The notes below the pieces were generated by a model. That model did no database searches, was not told the DNA's origin, and saw only the letters and a list, made by a program, of their open reading frames with translations. DNA of 64,000 bases, from the NCBI RefSeq assembly GCF_039822285.1, contig NZ_JBAJEY010000001.1, positions 819,812-883,811 of the forward strand, read 5' to 3'. Shown here piece by piece: positions 51,401 to 60,091 of the stretch. This DNA comes from Thiofaba sp039822285. Its GTDB lineage: Bacteria; Pseudomonadota; Gammaproteobacteria; Halothiobacillales; Halothiobacillaceae. Both the position numbers and the translations under genes were made by a program. Position 1 is the stretch's first letter; the number at the start of each line of letters is the position of its first letter.

Positions 51401-52714
51401 ATGCACGCCGACACCGTCCTCCATCCCCGCTGGATCATCCCCATCAAGCCCCATGCCCAGGTGCTCGAAGGCCACAGCCTGGTCATCCGCGACGGTCTGA
51501 TCCAGGCCATCCTGCCCACCGCACAGGCCCGCGGCCTGGATGCACGCGGCATCGAGCTGCCCCGGCACGCCCTCCTACCCGGCCTCATCAACGCCCACAC
51601 CCACGTGGCCATGAACCTCCTGCGCGGTGTGGCGGACGACCTGCCGCTGATGACCTGGCTGTCCGAGCACATCTGGCCGCTCGAAGGTCGCTTCCTGGCC
51701 GACGACTTCGTGCACGACGGCTCACGTCTTGCGATGGCCGAGCTGATCCGCGGCGGGGTCACCTGCTTCAACGACATGTACTTCTTCCCGGAGGCGACGA
51801 TCCGCGCCGCGCAGGACGCCGGACTGCGCGCCTCCATCGGCCTGCCGGTGATCGATTTCCCCACTCCCTGGGGCGCCGGCCCGGACGAATACCTGAGCAA
51901 AGGCATCCGCCTGCGCGACGAGTGGCGCGATACGCCCACGGTCAGCTTCATGCTCGCCCCGCACGCGCCCTACACCGTGGGCGACGAGCCGCTCGGCCGC
52001 ATCCGCGTGCTGGCCGATCAGCTCGGCCTCGGCGTGCACATGCACGTGCACGAGACCGCCTTCGAGGTCAACGAGGCCGAGCGGCTCACCGGCGAGCGCC
52101 CGCTGGCACGGCTCGACCGCCTGGGCCTTTTGAATGAGCAGTTCCTCGCCGTGCACATGACCCAGCTCACCGAGCTGGAGATGGCGCTCATCGCCGAGCG
52201 CGGTGTGCACATCGCCCACTGCCCGGAGTCCAACCTCAAGCTTGCCTCCGGCATCGCCCCCATCGCCCGCCTCAAAGAGTTCGGCGTGAACGTCGCCATC
52301 GGCACCGACGGCGCGGCCAGCAACAACGACCTCGACCTTCTGGGTGAGACCCGCACCGCCGCACTGCTGGCCAAGGGGATCTCCGGCGACGCCGCCGCCG
52401 TGCCCGCGGCCGAGGCACTGTACATGGCCACCCTCGGCGGGGCGCGCGCCCTGGGACTGGAGGAGCGCATCGGCTCGCTGGAGGTGGGCAAGGCCGCCGA
52501 CCTGATCGCCATCGACCTCGGCCTGCTCGAGACCCAGCCGCTGTACGACCCCATCGCCCAGATCGTCTACGCCGCCGGCCGCCACCAGGTCACCCACAGC
52601 TGGGTGGCCGGGCGCATGCTGATGAACGAGCGCCGCCTGCTCACGCTGGACGAGGACGAGTTGCTGGGGAATGCGGCGATGTGGCAGCAACACCTCACCA
52701 CGCCGGCGGCATGA
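51401..52714 (+). CDS. mtaD: TRZ/ATZ-family amidohydrolase, probable methylthioadenosine/S-adenosylhomocysteine deaminase
   Basis: A 437-residue metal-dependent hydrolase with HTHVAMNLLRG near residue 65 (metal ligands), HMHVHETAFEVNEAERL, HCPESNLKLASG and GTDGAASNNDLDLL. This is the cytosine-deaminase-like fold in which MtaD deaminates methylthioadenosine or S-adenosylhomocysteine. ATG 51401 is chosen at the conserved ILHPRWIIPI-type beginning. ubiG, a SAM-dependent methyltransferase gene, lies about 570 bases after its stop, so a link to methyl-cycle salvage is possible. Confidence 0.85.
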   Translation: MHADTVLHPRWIIPIKPHAQVLEGHSLVIRDGLIQAILPTAQARGLDARGIELPRHALLPGLINAHTHVAMNLLRGVADDLPLMTWLSEHIWPLEGRFLADDFVHDGSRLAMAELIRGGVTCFNDMYFFPEATIRAAQDAGLRASIGLPVIDFPTPWGAGPDEYLSKGIRLRDEWRDTPTVSFMLAPHAPYTVGDEPLGRIRVLADQLGLGVHMHVHETAFEVNEAERLTGERPLARLDRLGLLNEQFLAVHMTQLTELEMALIAERGVHIAHCPESNLKLASGIAPIARLKEFGVNVAIGTDGAASNNDLDLLGETRTAALLAKGISGDAAAVPAAEALYMATLGGARALGLEERIGSLEVGKAADLIAIDLGLLETQPLYDPIAQIVYAAGRHQVTHSWVAGRMLMNERRLLTLDEDELLGNAAMWQQHLTTPAA

Positions 52715-52740
52715 GGAACCCAAGACTGGCTTTGCTGATC

Positions 52741-52756
52741 GTACGCATTACAGTAC
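52741..52756 (+). promoter_or_regulatory. Probable YefM-type operator
   Basis: Two GTAC cores (52741-52744 and 52753-52756) lie exactly 12 bases apart, 31 bases before the yefM start. Characterised YefM operators have TGTACA hexamers with a 12-bp centre spacing; here the flanks are CGTACG and AGTACG. It suggests autoregulation of the toxin-antitoxin operon. Confidence 0.55.
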
Positions 52757-52786
52757 GCTCAGTCTCAGCCTTGGGGAGATTTTTCC

Positions 52787-53029
52787 ATGACCACCATCAC
52801 CGCAAGTGAGGCGCGCGCCCAGCTGTACCGACTGCTGGATGCCGCCGCCGAAGCCCACGAGCCCATCCTCATCACCGGAAAGCGCAACAATGCCGTCCTG
52901 CTCTCCGAGCAGGACTGGGCATCCATCCAGGAAACCCTGTTCCTCTTGTCCGTGCCTGGCATGCGCGAGTCCATCCGGGAAGGCATGCAAACCCCGCTGG
53001 ATGCCTGCTCGACGGAGCTTCACTGGTGA
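52787..53029 (+). CDS. yefM: YefM/Phd-family antitoxin
   Basis: An 80-residue protein starting MTTITASEARAQLYRLLDA with PILITGKRNNAVLLSEQDW, the Phd/YefM DNA-binding fold, and a C-terminal toxin-binding tail (VPGMRESIREGM). GGGGAG is 10 bases before the ATG. The stop overlaps the yoeB GTG start (GTGA). Confidence 0.93.
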   Translation: MTTITASEARAQLYRLLDAAAEAHEPILITGKRNNAVLLSEQDWASIQETLFLLSVPGMRESIREGMQTPLDACSTELHW

Positions 53030-53289
53030 CATGGCTCCTCGTCTTTACCAAACAAGCCCAGATTGATGCGAAAAAGCTCGCCGCCGCAGGCCTGAAGCCG
53101 AAGGCTCTGGCCCTGCTCGAACTCTTGCGGACGGATCCCTGGAAGAACCCTCCTCCGTATGAAAAACTGGTGGGCGACCTGAAGGGCGCCTACTCCCGCC
53201 GCATCAATATCCAGCATCGCCTCGTCTATCAGGTCATCGAAGACGAGCGCATCATCAAGGTCCTCCGACTCTGGACACATTACGAATGA
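53026..53289 (+). CDS. yoeB: YoeB/Txe-family ribosome-dependent mRNA interferase toxin
   Basis: An 87-residue RelE-superfamily toxin. It has LLVFTKQAQIDAKKL, the conserved WKNPPPYEKLVGDLKGAYSR and the C-terminal RLVYQVIEDERIIKVLRLWTHYE, with the catalytic Glu, Arg, His and Tyr of YoeB in place. The GTG start is the only one that fits the family start TW. The stop overlaps the ubiG ATG (ATGA), an unusual link between a toxin and a housekeeping gene. Confidence 0.93.
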   Translation: MTWLLVFTKQAQIDAKKLAAAGLKPKALALLELLRTDPWKNPPPYEKLVGDLKGAYSRRINIQHRLVYQVIEDERIIKVLRLWTHYE

Positions 53290-53981
53290 ACCAGGACGCC
53301 GCCGAGATCGCCCAGTTCGACGCCCTCGCCAACCAGTGGTGGGACCCCCATGGCCCGCTGTGGACCCTGCACGCCATCAATCCGCTGCGGATGGAGTTCA
53401 TCCGTACCCATACCCCGCTCGCGGGCCTCAAGGTGCTGGACGTGGGCTGCGGCGGCGGCATCCTGACCGAGGCCCTGGCGCGCGAGGGGGCCGCGGTCAC
53501 CGGCATCGATCTTGCCGCCGGAAGCCTGGCCACCGCACGCCTGCATGCCGAGGCCCAAGGGCTGGACATCCAGTACCGCCTGACGCCGGTGGAGGACCTG
53601 GCCGCGGCAGAGCCTGCGAGCTTCGACGTGGTCACCTGCATGGAGATGCTGGAACACGTGCCCGACCCCGCCGCCGTGGTGCAGGCCTGTGCCGCCCTGG
53701 TGAAGCCCGGCGGCTGGATGTTCCTCTCCACCCTCAACCGCACGCCCAAGGCCTTCGCGCTTGCCATCGTCGGCGCGGAATACCTCACCCGCATGATCCC
53801 GCGCGGCACGCACGACTTCCGCAAGTTCATCCGCCCGGCGGAGCTTGCCCGCTGGCTGCGTGCGGCCGGGATGGAGATCACCCACCAGCAGGGGTTGCAC
53901 TACAACCCGCTCACCCGCCAGTTCCACCTCAGCCCCGGGGTGGAGGTGAACTACCTCGTGGCCGCCCGCAAGCCCTCCTGA
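53286..53981 (+). CDS. ubiG: Ubiquinone biosynthesis O-methyltransferase UbiG
   Basis: A 231-residue SAM-dependent methyltransferase. DAAEIAQFDALANQWWDPHG opens it; VLDVGCGGGILTEALA (SAM site) is near residue 50, MEMLEHVPDP follows, and the end is LSPGVEVNYLVAARKP. It performs both O-methylations of ubiquinone synthesis. The ATG overlaps the toxin stop, so it is probably expressed in part from the yefM promoter. It is followed by gph four bases later. Confidence 0.95.
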   Translation: MNQDAAEIAQFDALANQWWDPHGPLWTLHAINPLRMEFIRTHTPLAGLKVLDVGCGGGILTEALAREGAAVTGIDLAAGSLATARLHAEAQGLDIQYRLTPVEDLAAAEPASFDVVTCMEMLEHVPDPAAVVQACAALVKPGGWMFLSTLNRTPKAFALAIVGAEYLTRMIPRGTHDFRKFIRPAELARWLRAAGMEITHQQGLHYNPLTRQFHLSPGVEVNYLVAARKPS

Positions 53982-53984
53982 GCC

Positions 53985-54659
53985 ATGCCTTCCCCGATGT
54001 CCATGCCTCCGACCCCCCGCGCCTTCCTCTTCGACCTCGACGGCACCCTGATCGACACCGCCCCCGACATGGCCGGGGCGCTGAACCGGCTGCGTGCCGA
54101 GTACGACCTGCCGGCCCTGCCCTATGCCACCATCCGCCCTTGGGTGTCGCACGGCGCGGGGGCACTGGTGCGGCTCGGCTTTGGCCAGGAGCTTGAGGCC
54201 GAGCGCATGGAGGCCCTGCGCCTGCGTTACCTTGAACTCTACGCCGCGGCCCTGTGCGTCGAGAGCACCCTCTTCCCCGGCATGGCGGAGGTGCTGGCCC
54301 GACTCGAGGCCAAGGGGCGTGCCTGGGGCGTGGTGACCAACAAGCCGGCCTTCCTGACCGAACCGCTGCTCGATGGGCTGGGGCTGACCCGCCGCGCCGG
54401 CTGCATCGTCAGCGGTGACACCCTGCCGACCCGCAAGCCTGACCCTGCCCCCGTACGCCACGCCTGCGCCCTGCTCGGCCTGCCGGAGGCGGGCTGCGTG
54501 ATGGTGGGCGATGCCGAGCGCGACATCGCCGCCGCCCGTTCCGCCGGCTGCCCGTCCATCGCCGCCGCCTTCGGCTATGTGCTGGAGGATGACGACCCAC
54601 ATACCTGGGGCGCGGATGCGGTGGTGGATGCGGCCTCCGAACTCCTGACCTGGATTTGA
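53985..54659 (+). CDS. HAD phosphatase, phosphoglycolate phosphatase/MupP-like
   Basis: A 224-residue HAD hydrolase: FLFDLDGTLIDTAPDM (nucleophile Asp), VVTNKP, then DTLPTRKPDPAPVRHA and MVGDAERDIAAARSAG. In many gammaproteobacteria the gene after ubiG is gph or mupP (N-acetylmuramate 6-phosphate phosphatase); the sequence does not separate these. An ATG at 54000 is also possible as start. Confidence 0.85.
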   Translation: MPSPMSMPPTPRAFLFDLDGTLIDTAPDMAGALNRLRAEYDLPALPYATIRPWVSHGAGALVRLGFGQELEAERMEALRLRYLELYAAALCVESTLFPGMAEVLARLEAKGRAWGVVTNKPAFLTEPLLDGLGLTRRAGCIVSGDTLPTRKPDPAPVRHACALLGLPEAGCVMVGDAERDIAAARSAGCPSIAAAFGYVLEDDDPHTWGADAVVDAASELLTWI

Positions 54660-54672
54660 CCTGGGATTGCCC

Positions 54673-56226
54673 ATGCCCGGACAACTGCCCCTCCTGACCG
54701 CCCTCGGCGGCCTGCTGTTCGGCGCGCTGCTGACCTGGCTCATCCTGCGCGCCAGCCGCAAGGCCCTCGAGGCCACCTTGAGCGAGCGCCTGCATGCCGC
54801 CGAGGCCCATGCGCAGGAACAGCAGCTGGCTCGCCAACAGGTCGAGAGCGAGAACCAGCAGTTGCGCGAGGGCCTGCAACGCGCGGGCGAGGAGCGCGCC
54901 GCCCTGCACGAGCGCGCCAGCCGCGTCCCCCTCCTCGAGCAGGAGGCTGGCGGGCTGCGCATCCAGCTGGAGCGTCTGGAAGAGGAGCGCCGGGGACTGG
55001 GCGAGCGTGCGGCCAGCCTGGCCGCGGAGCTGGGGCCGCTGCGCGCCCGCCTGGCGGCCCTCGAGCAGACCCTGCATGAGACCACCCAGGAGCGCGAGCA
55101 GCTGCGCGCCACCCTCGCCCAGACTCAGACCCAGCTTGCCGCCGAGCGCCAGCAGGCGCAGGAGAAGCTCGCCCTCTTGCTTGCGGCCAAGGAGCAGCTC
55201 GCCGAGCAGTTCAAGCTCCTGGCCGCCGAGATCCTCGAGGAGAAGAGCCGCCGCTTCACCGAGCAGAATCAGTCCCAGCTCGGCCAGTTGCTCGACCCCC
55301 TGCGCGAGCGGCTGGGCGAGTTCCAGAAGAAGGTCGAGGACAGTTACGGCCAGGAGGCGCGCGAGCGCCTGCTGCTACGCGAGGAGCTCAAGCGCCTGGC
55401 GGAGATGAACACCCGCCTGGGCGAGGAGGCCCACAACCTGACCCGCGCGCTCAAGGGGGAGCGTAAGACCCAGGGCCTGTGGGGTGAGATGATCCTCGAG
55501 ACCGTGCTGGAGAGTTCCGGCCTGCGCAAGGGGCATGAGTACGAGACCCAGGTGAGCCTTGCGGGCGCCCACGGCCGCGTCCTCCCCGATGCATTGATCC
55601 ATCTGCCGGAGAACCGGGTGGTGATCGTCGACGCCAAGGTGTCCCTGTCCGCCTACGAGCGCCACGTCAACAGCATGGATGCGACCGAGCGCGCGCGCCA
55701 CCTGAAGGAGCACATCGCCGCCCTGCGCAACCACGTGGCCGGGCTGTCGGCCAAGGCCTACGAGAACCTGCCCGACCTGCGCACGCTGGACTTCGTCCTG
55801 TTGTTCGTGCCGATCGAGCCCGCCCTGATGCTGGCGATGGAGCACGAACCGGCGCTGTTCCAGGACGCCCTCAAGCGCAACATCGTCCTGGTCTCACCCA
55901 CCACCCTGCTGGCCGTACTGCGCACCATCGCCCACCTCTGGCGGCAGGAACAGCAGAACCGCAATGCGCAGGAGATCGCCCGCCAGGCCGGCGACCTGTA
56001 CGACAAGCTGGTCGGCTTCGTGGACGACATGCAGAAGCTCGGCGAGCGCCTAGACCAGGCCCACAAGAGCTACGATGCCGCGTTCAACAAGCTCCAGAGC
56101 GGGCGCGGCAACCTCATCGGCCGCGCCCAGCGCCTGCACAAACTCGGCGTGCAGCCCACCAAGACGCTGCCGGAAGCCCTGGTGCAAGGTGCGCAGGAGA
56201 GCGACGAGGAGGATGATCCCGCATGA
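54673..56226 (+). CDS. rmuC: DNA recombination protein RmuC
   Basis: A 517-residue protein with one N-terminal membrane helix (about residues 5-25), a long coiled coil (about 30-230, rich in Glu, Gln, Ala and Leu) and a conserved RmuC core (about 240-470) with GLWGEMILETVLESSGLRKG and VIVDAKVSLSAYERH, a PD-(D/E)XK-like segment. RmuC limits DNA inversions in E. coli. ATG 54673 is used; its stop overlaps the next gene (ATGA). Confidence 0.92.
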   Translation: MPGQLPLLTALGGLLFGALLTWLILRASRKALEATLSERLHAAEAHAQEQQLARQQVESENQQLREGLQRAGEERAALHERASRVPLLEQEAGGLRIQLERLEEERRGLGERAASLAAELGPLRARLAALEQTLHETTQEREQLRATLAQTQTQLAAERQQAQEKLALLLAAKEQLAEQFKLLAAEILEEKSRRFTEQNQSQLGQLLDPLRERLGEFQKKVEDSYGQEARERLLLREELKRLAEMNTRLGEEAHNLTRALKGERKTQGLWGEMILETVLESSGLRKGHEYETQVSLAGAHGRVLPDALIHLPENRVVIVDAKVSLSAYERHVNSMDATERARHLKEHIAALRNHVAGLSAKAYENLPDLRTLDFVLLFVPIEPALMLAMEHEPALFQDALKRNIVLVSPTTLLAVLRTIAHLWRQEQQNRNAQEIARQAGDLYDKLVGFVDDMQKLGERLDQAHKSYDAAFNKLQSGRGNLIGRAQRLHKLGVQPTKTLPEALVQGAQESDEEDDPA

Positions 56227-56897
56227 GCCCACTATCCGCCTTCCGCAAGCGCCACCCCCTGTTGACCCTCGCCCTGCCGCTGCCGTCCGGCTCGCCCCTC
56301 GAGCGCGCGGCGCGTGGTCTGGATGCCAACTGGAACGCGGCCGAAGCCGCACTGACCGCAGGTCATGAGGACATCGCCGCGCTGATGCACTCGGCGCGCA
56401 GCCTGGGCGGGGAGCTGGCGCAGCAGCAACTTCAGCACCTATGGCCGGAGGCCGGGGCGCATGACCTCGCGCTGGCGAAGGGCCTCGGGGTGGCGCTGTG
56501 GCTTGCGGAAATGCTTCTGTTCCTGCGTGAGGATGCCGCCGGCGGACGCATCCTTCCCCCCCGCGATGCGATGCGGCGTTTCATGGTCGAAGAGAGCCAG
56601 ATCCATGAGGGGCGCCACGATTTCGCCCTGCGCCGCCTGGCCGGCCACCTGGCGGAGCAGGCGATCAAGATCCTGCAGGGCAGCGCGCCGCTCGGGCTCT
56701 CCGCCCCCCTCCTGCTGCGCCTGCGCCTGCGCTGGGCCATGCTCTACACCGGCTTCCTGCTAGAGGCCATGCGCCGCGATCCGGACGCGCCCTTCATCCA
56801 CCCGAGGCTGCCGCCGCGCGAGTTCCTGCGCCTGCTTGGCCGCGCCCTGTCCCCCGATTCACGAGGGAAGAACAAGGGCGGCGGCTGCAGCGGCTGA
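56223..56897 (+). CDS. Degenerate squalene/phytoene synthase-like protein
   Basis: A 224-residue all-helical protein overlapping rmuC (ATGA). The segment GLGVALWLAEMLLFLREDAAGGRILPPRDAM (about residues 88-118; quoted in part, GVALWLAEMLLFLREDAAGG) aligns by eye with the second Asp-rich motif of squalene/phytoene synthases, ALQLTNILRDVGED..RGRIYLP. Only some acidic residues remain. No first DxxxD motif is visible, and the chain is shorter than the usual 280 or more residues. Catalysis is unlikely; a role as a membrane-associated or assembly factor, as for NDUFAF6 relatives, is speculation. Confidence 0.55.
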   Translation: MSPLSAFRKRHPLLTLALPLPSGSPLERAARGLDANWNAAEAALTAGHEDIAALMHSARSLGGELAQQQLQHLWPEAGAHDLALAKGLGVALWLAEMLLFLREDAAGGRILPPRDAMRRFMVEESQIHEGRHDFALRRLAGHLAEQAIKILQGSAPLGLSAPLLLRLRLRWAMLYTGFLLEAMRRDPDAPFIHPRLPPREFLRLLGRALSPDSRGKNKGGGCSG

Positions 56898-56901
56898 CCC
56901 C

Positions 56902-58350
56902 TCAGGCCCGGGCGGACTTGTTCATCACCGCCAGGGCAGCCTGGTTGCGCAGGGTTTTGACCACCTTGAGCGCCTCGGGAGGCATGTTGGCACCGCGCCC
57001 CTCGGCGTAGAACAGTGCCACCGGGCGGCGGTTGACGTAGACGGGATAGATCAGGGCCGTGTCCGACTCGGCAGCCCCCCACTGCCAGGGCTCCATGCGT
57101 GCTGCCGGGACATCCCGCCTGTGGATCAGACGGTCCTCGCCGCCCTGCAGGCTGGTGACGATCGGGTTGCCCGAATCCAGCGAAAGCATCCCCGCCTTGA
57201 GGATCTGCGCGCTGTGTTCGCCAAAGGCCATGCTGGGACGCAGTGCCCGGCTGCGCGCGTCGTGCACGAAGAAAACGGCGAGGGCGAGGTCCAGCCCCTG
57301 GTACAAGGTTTCCAGGATGCTCGACAGCAGTTCCGGCAGGGCATAGTCCTCGAGCAGCGATGCGGTGACGTCCTCGATGCCGCGCAGCAGGCGCTCCGAC
57401 CCACTCGTCGGTGCGGAGGCCGCCGGCGCCTCGGGCAAGACCACCGCCTCCGGCAGCTGCCCGCCCAAGCGGGCGAGCAGGCCGTGGGTGCCATCCGTCG
57501 CCTCGAACAGGCCGACGTAGATCCCCATGCGCTCACGCGCCTCCGCCAGCGCCTGGTGCACGGCCTCCGGCTCGATGCCTCCCCGCCGCGCCAACTCCTC
57601 CAAGGCGGCGTCGGCCTTCGCGGACGAAGTCGCGGTCAGCAGGATGGCCGTACCGGCATTGGCGAACGAGGCCACCCACGCGGCCTGCTGCACGGGCGGT
57701 ACGGTACCCAGGCGGGCCGTGAGCGGCACGGGACGCATGTCCGCCCGCAGACTGTCGGGCAGGCCCCAGCGCGCCGCCACCTCGCGCCCGAGATGATCGG
57801 CGACGATCCCGGTCGCACGCAGGATGGCGGCCCGCTCGTCCAACCCTTCCTCCTGGCACAGCCGCTCAATCTCCGGCGGCGCCTCGGGAAGGTGACGATA
57901 GACCAGCATGGGACCCAGGTTCTGGAACAGGGCTGCGAGAAAGACCGGCTCCCCACCCCGCCCCACCATCGGGCGGGACAAGGCCTGGGCCAGCAGGGCG
58001 CCGAACAGGGCCTGCAGCATCCTGCCCCGTAGCCGGCCGGCATGGTCCTGCCCCTGGAGATGCTCGAACAGCATGAGGGTGAGGGCGATCTCCTTCACCT
58101 CCTCGAAACCGAGCAGCATCACAGCCCTTGAGACGGTGTGCACCGTGCCCCGCGCCTCGCGCACGCTGAAGGTGTTCGCCACCGCGAGGACTTTCCTGGT
58201 CAGGGCCACATCGCGCAGGATGAGGGAGCACAGCTCGTTGATCGAGCGCTGATCCTCGTCGGCGATGAGGGCGCCGACCTCTTGGACAGTGCGCGAGAAG
58301 GCTGGGAAGTCCGGCGCCGCTTGAATCTTGTTGAGCAGGATTTCCAGCAT
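56902..58350 (-). CDS. HDOD-domain signalling protein with C-terminal GAF-like domain
   Basis: A 482-residue protein. The N-terminal HDOD domain (about residues 5-200) has FPAFSRTVQEVGALIADEDQ, LILRDVALTRKVLAVANT and AVMLLGFEEVKEIAL. The C-terminal part (about 315-480) has a GAF-like pattern (LLSSILETLYQGLDLALAVFFV). HDOD proteins act in signalling, often near c-di-GMP or chemotaxis genes; the neighbouring chemoreceptor with a PilZ tail fits. It is convergent with the preceding gene, four bases apart. Confidence 0.87.
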   Translation of the reverse strand: MLEILLNKIQAAPDFPAFSRTVQEVGALIADEDQRSINELCSLILRDVALTRKVLAVANTFSVREARGTVHTVSRAVMLLGFEEVKEIALTLMLFEHLQGQDHAGRLRGRMLQALFGALLAQALSRPMVGRGGEPVFLAALFQNLGPMLVYRHLPEAPPEIERLCQEEGLDERAAILRATGIVADHLGREVAARWGLPDSLRADMRPVPLTARLGTVPPVQQAAWVASFANAGTAILLTATSSAKADAALEELARRGGIEPEAVHQALAEARERMGIYVGLFEATDGTHGLLARLGGQLPEAVVLPEAPAASAPTSGSERLLRGIEDVTASLLEDYALPELLSSILETLYQGLDLALAVFFVHDARSRALRPSMAFGEHSAQILKAGMLSLDSGNPIVTSLQGGEDRLIHRRDVPAARMEPWQWGAAESDTALIYPVYVNRRPVALFYAEGRGANMPPEALKVVKTLRNQAALAVMNKSARA

Positions 58351-58435
58351 CAGCGAACCCGGTAGGCGAGGCAAACGCGCGATTGTAGCGGCCGCCCCAG
58401 GGCGTATCCATGGGTCTCCGCCTGGGGAGGGCGCC

Positions 58436-59980
58436 TCATGAGCGCTGCCTTGCCTCGCTGATCAGGGCCTCCAGTGCCGCCTGGCCGAGGCTGTCCAGGG
58501 CATCGAAGCGGACACCGATATCGTAGCCTCCCTCGACCTTCTCCTTGCGGACGATGCGTCCCGGCAGCAGGACGCGCCCCGTCCAGGTGGAGGCGTGCAG
58601 CGGCCGGATCTCCAGCTGGATGTCGCTCCCCATACTGACGTCCTCACCGACGTGCAGCAGCGCACCCGTGCTGCTCAGATCCATCGCCACCCCCGGAAGC
58701 TCGCGCCCCGCGCCATCCTTGGCCTTGGCCCGCAGGAAGCAGGTGTGGCGCGCCCCCTGGCGCTGCTCGAAGAGCCGGGTTTCCCGTTCTCCCTCGCCGA
58801 AGGTGAAATGGCCGAGGATCTCGTTGAGACGGTCGGCGGCCTCGTCCAGCGTGCCGACCACCACCTGGGTGGCCCGCATCCGCTCGGCGTTGTCATCGAG
58901 CACCTGGAACAGGTGTTCGAGCTCGCGCCGCAGCCCCTCGACACGGCTGGACTGTTCCTGGGTCTGGCCGGCGATGTTCTGGTTCGCAGCCTCGGTCACG
59001 CGCACCTGCTCGTCGATGCCGCTCATCGCCAGGGTGATGTCTTCGGCCAGGCGCCCGCTCTCGCGCACCCGCTCCACCACCCGGCCCATCACCGTCACGC
59101 CCTCGTCGGCCCGCTCGGTGAGATGCTCGATCAGTCGGCGGATCTCCAGCGTCGACTCCTGGGTCTTGCTCGCGAGCCCTCGCACTTCGTCCGCCACCAC
59201 GGCAAAGCCGCGGCCGTGCTCCCCCGCCCGCGCGGCCTCGATGGCGGCATTCAGAGCCAGCAGGTTGGTCTGCTCGGCGATCGCGCTGATGACCCCGGTG
59301 ATGCGCTGGATGCCCTGCACGGCCTCCTGCAGGGCCTGGATGCCGCTCGCGGCCAGCTCCACCTCGCGCACGCTCTCCTCCACGGCATGGCGGCTGGCCT
59401 GCAGGGTCGCCTGTCCGGCGCGCACATGCTCCATCGCCATCTGGGCCGCCAGCTGGGCGCGTGCCGCGGAATCCTGCACTTCCACCGCCAAATCGCCGAC
59501 GAGCGCAGCCACCGCCGCGACCTCGCTCTGGCGGCTGCGCTCGAGTTCGCCATGGCGCACGATCTCCTCGGAGATGGTGCTCATCTGCCGCGCCCCCGCC
59601 CGCACCCGGTCACTCTGGCGGGTAATCTGACGCATGTAGCCGGCCAGCTGACCCACCATGCCGTTGAAGGCGTCAATAATCTGACCAATCATGTCTGCGC
59701 TGCGCATGCTGCACTCGTGGGTCAGGTTGCCCTCGCGGATGCTCCCCGCCACCTCGGCGATCCGGCCCAGCTTACGCAGCAGCACGACATGCGTGACCAC
59801 GTAATTGAAGATGCCGACCATCCCCCCCGCCACCAGGCAGCCGGCGACGAACCACCACTTCATGCCCGGCCGGTATTCGACGAAGAACGTGGCATAGAGA
59901 GGGAAAATCACCCCCATCGCCACCCCAAAGCCGAGGAAGGCGAACCGGAGGCGACGCAGCAGACTGGGTTCGGACCACAT
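58436..59980 (-). CDS. Methyl-accepting chemotaxis protein with C-terminal PilZ domain
   Basis: A 514-residue protein with two adjacent N-terminal membrane helices (about 12-33 and 42-62) and only a short periplasmic turn, a HAMP-like stretch, and a signalling coiled coil with IAEQTNLLALNAAIEAARAG and GRGFAVVADEVRGLA. After about residue 405 comes a PilZ domain with RQGAR (RxxxR) and DLSSTGALL (DxSxxG). The intact PilZ motifs predict that c-di-GMP modulates the receptor directly. AGGAA precedes ATG 59980; a much longer open frame is antisense to the next gene. Confidence 0.92.
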   Translation of the reverse strand: MWSEPSLLRRLRFAFLGFGVAMGVIFPLYATFFVEYRPGMKWWFVAGCLVAGGMVGIFNYVVTHVVLLRKLGRIAEVAGSIREGNLTHECSMRSADMIGQIIDAFNGMVGQLAGYMRQITRQSDRVRAGARQMSTISEEIVRHGELERSRQSEVAAVAALVGDLAVEVQDSAARAQLAAQMAMEHVRAGQATLQASRHAVEESVREVELAASGIQALQEAVQGIQRITGVISAIAEQTNLLALNAAIEAARAGEHGRGFAVVADEVRGLASKTQESTLEIRRLIEHLTERADEGVTVMGRVVERVRESGRLAEDITLAMSGIDEQVRVTEAANQNIAGQTQEQSSRVEGLRRELEHLFQVLDDNAERMRATQVVVGTLDEAADRLNEILGHFTFGEGERETRLFEQRQGARHTCFLRAKAKDGAGRELPGVAMDLSSTGALLHVGEDVSMGSDIQLEIRPLHASTWTGRVLLPGRIVRKEKVEGGYDIGVRFDALDSLGQAALEALISEARQRS

Positions 59981-60091
59981 GGCAACTATTCCTGAAAGGT
60001 CGTTGACGCTGTATCGGAAAAAACGGACTTTTCTTGATCCATGCAAGAGGCAGGCCAGCCCCCATGACGGGGCCAGTGGTACCATGCGCGC

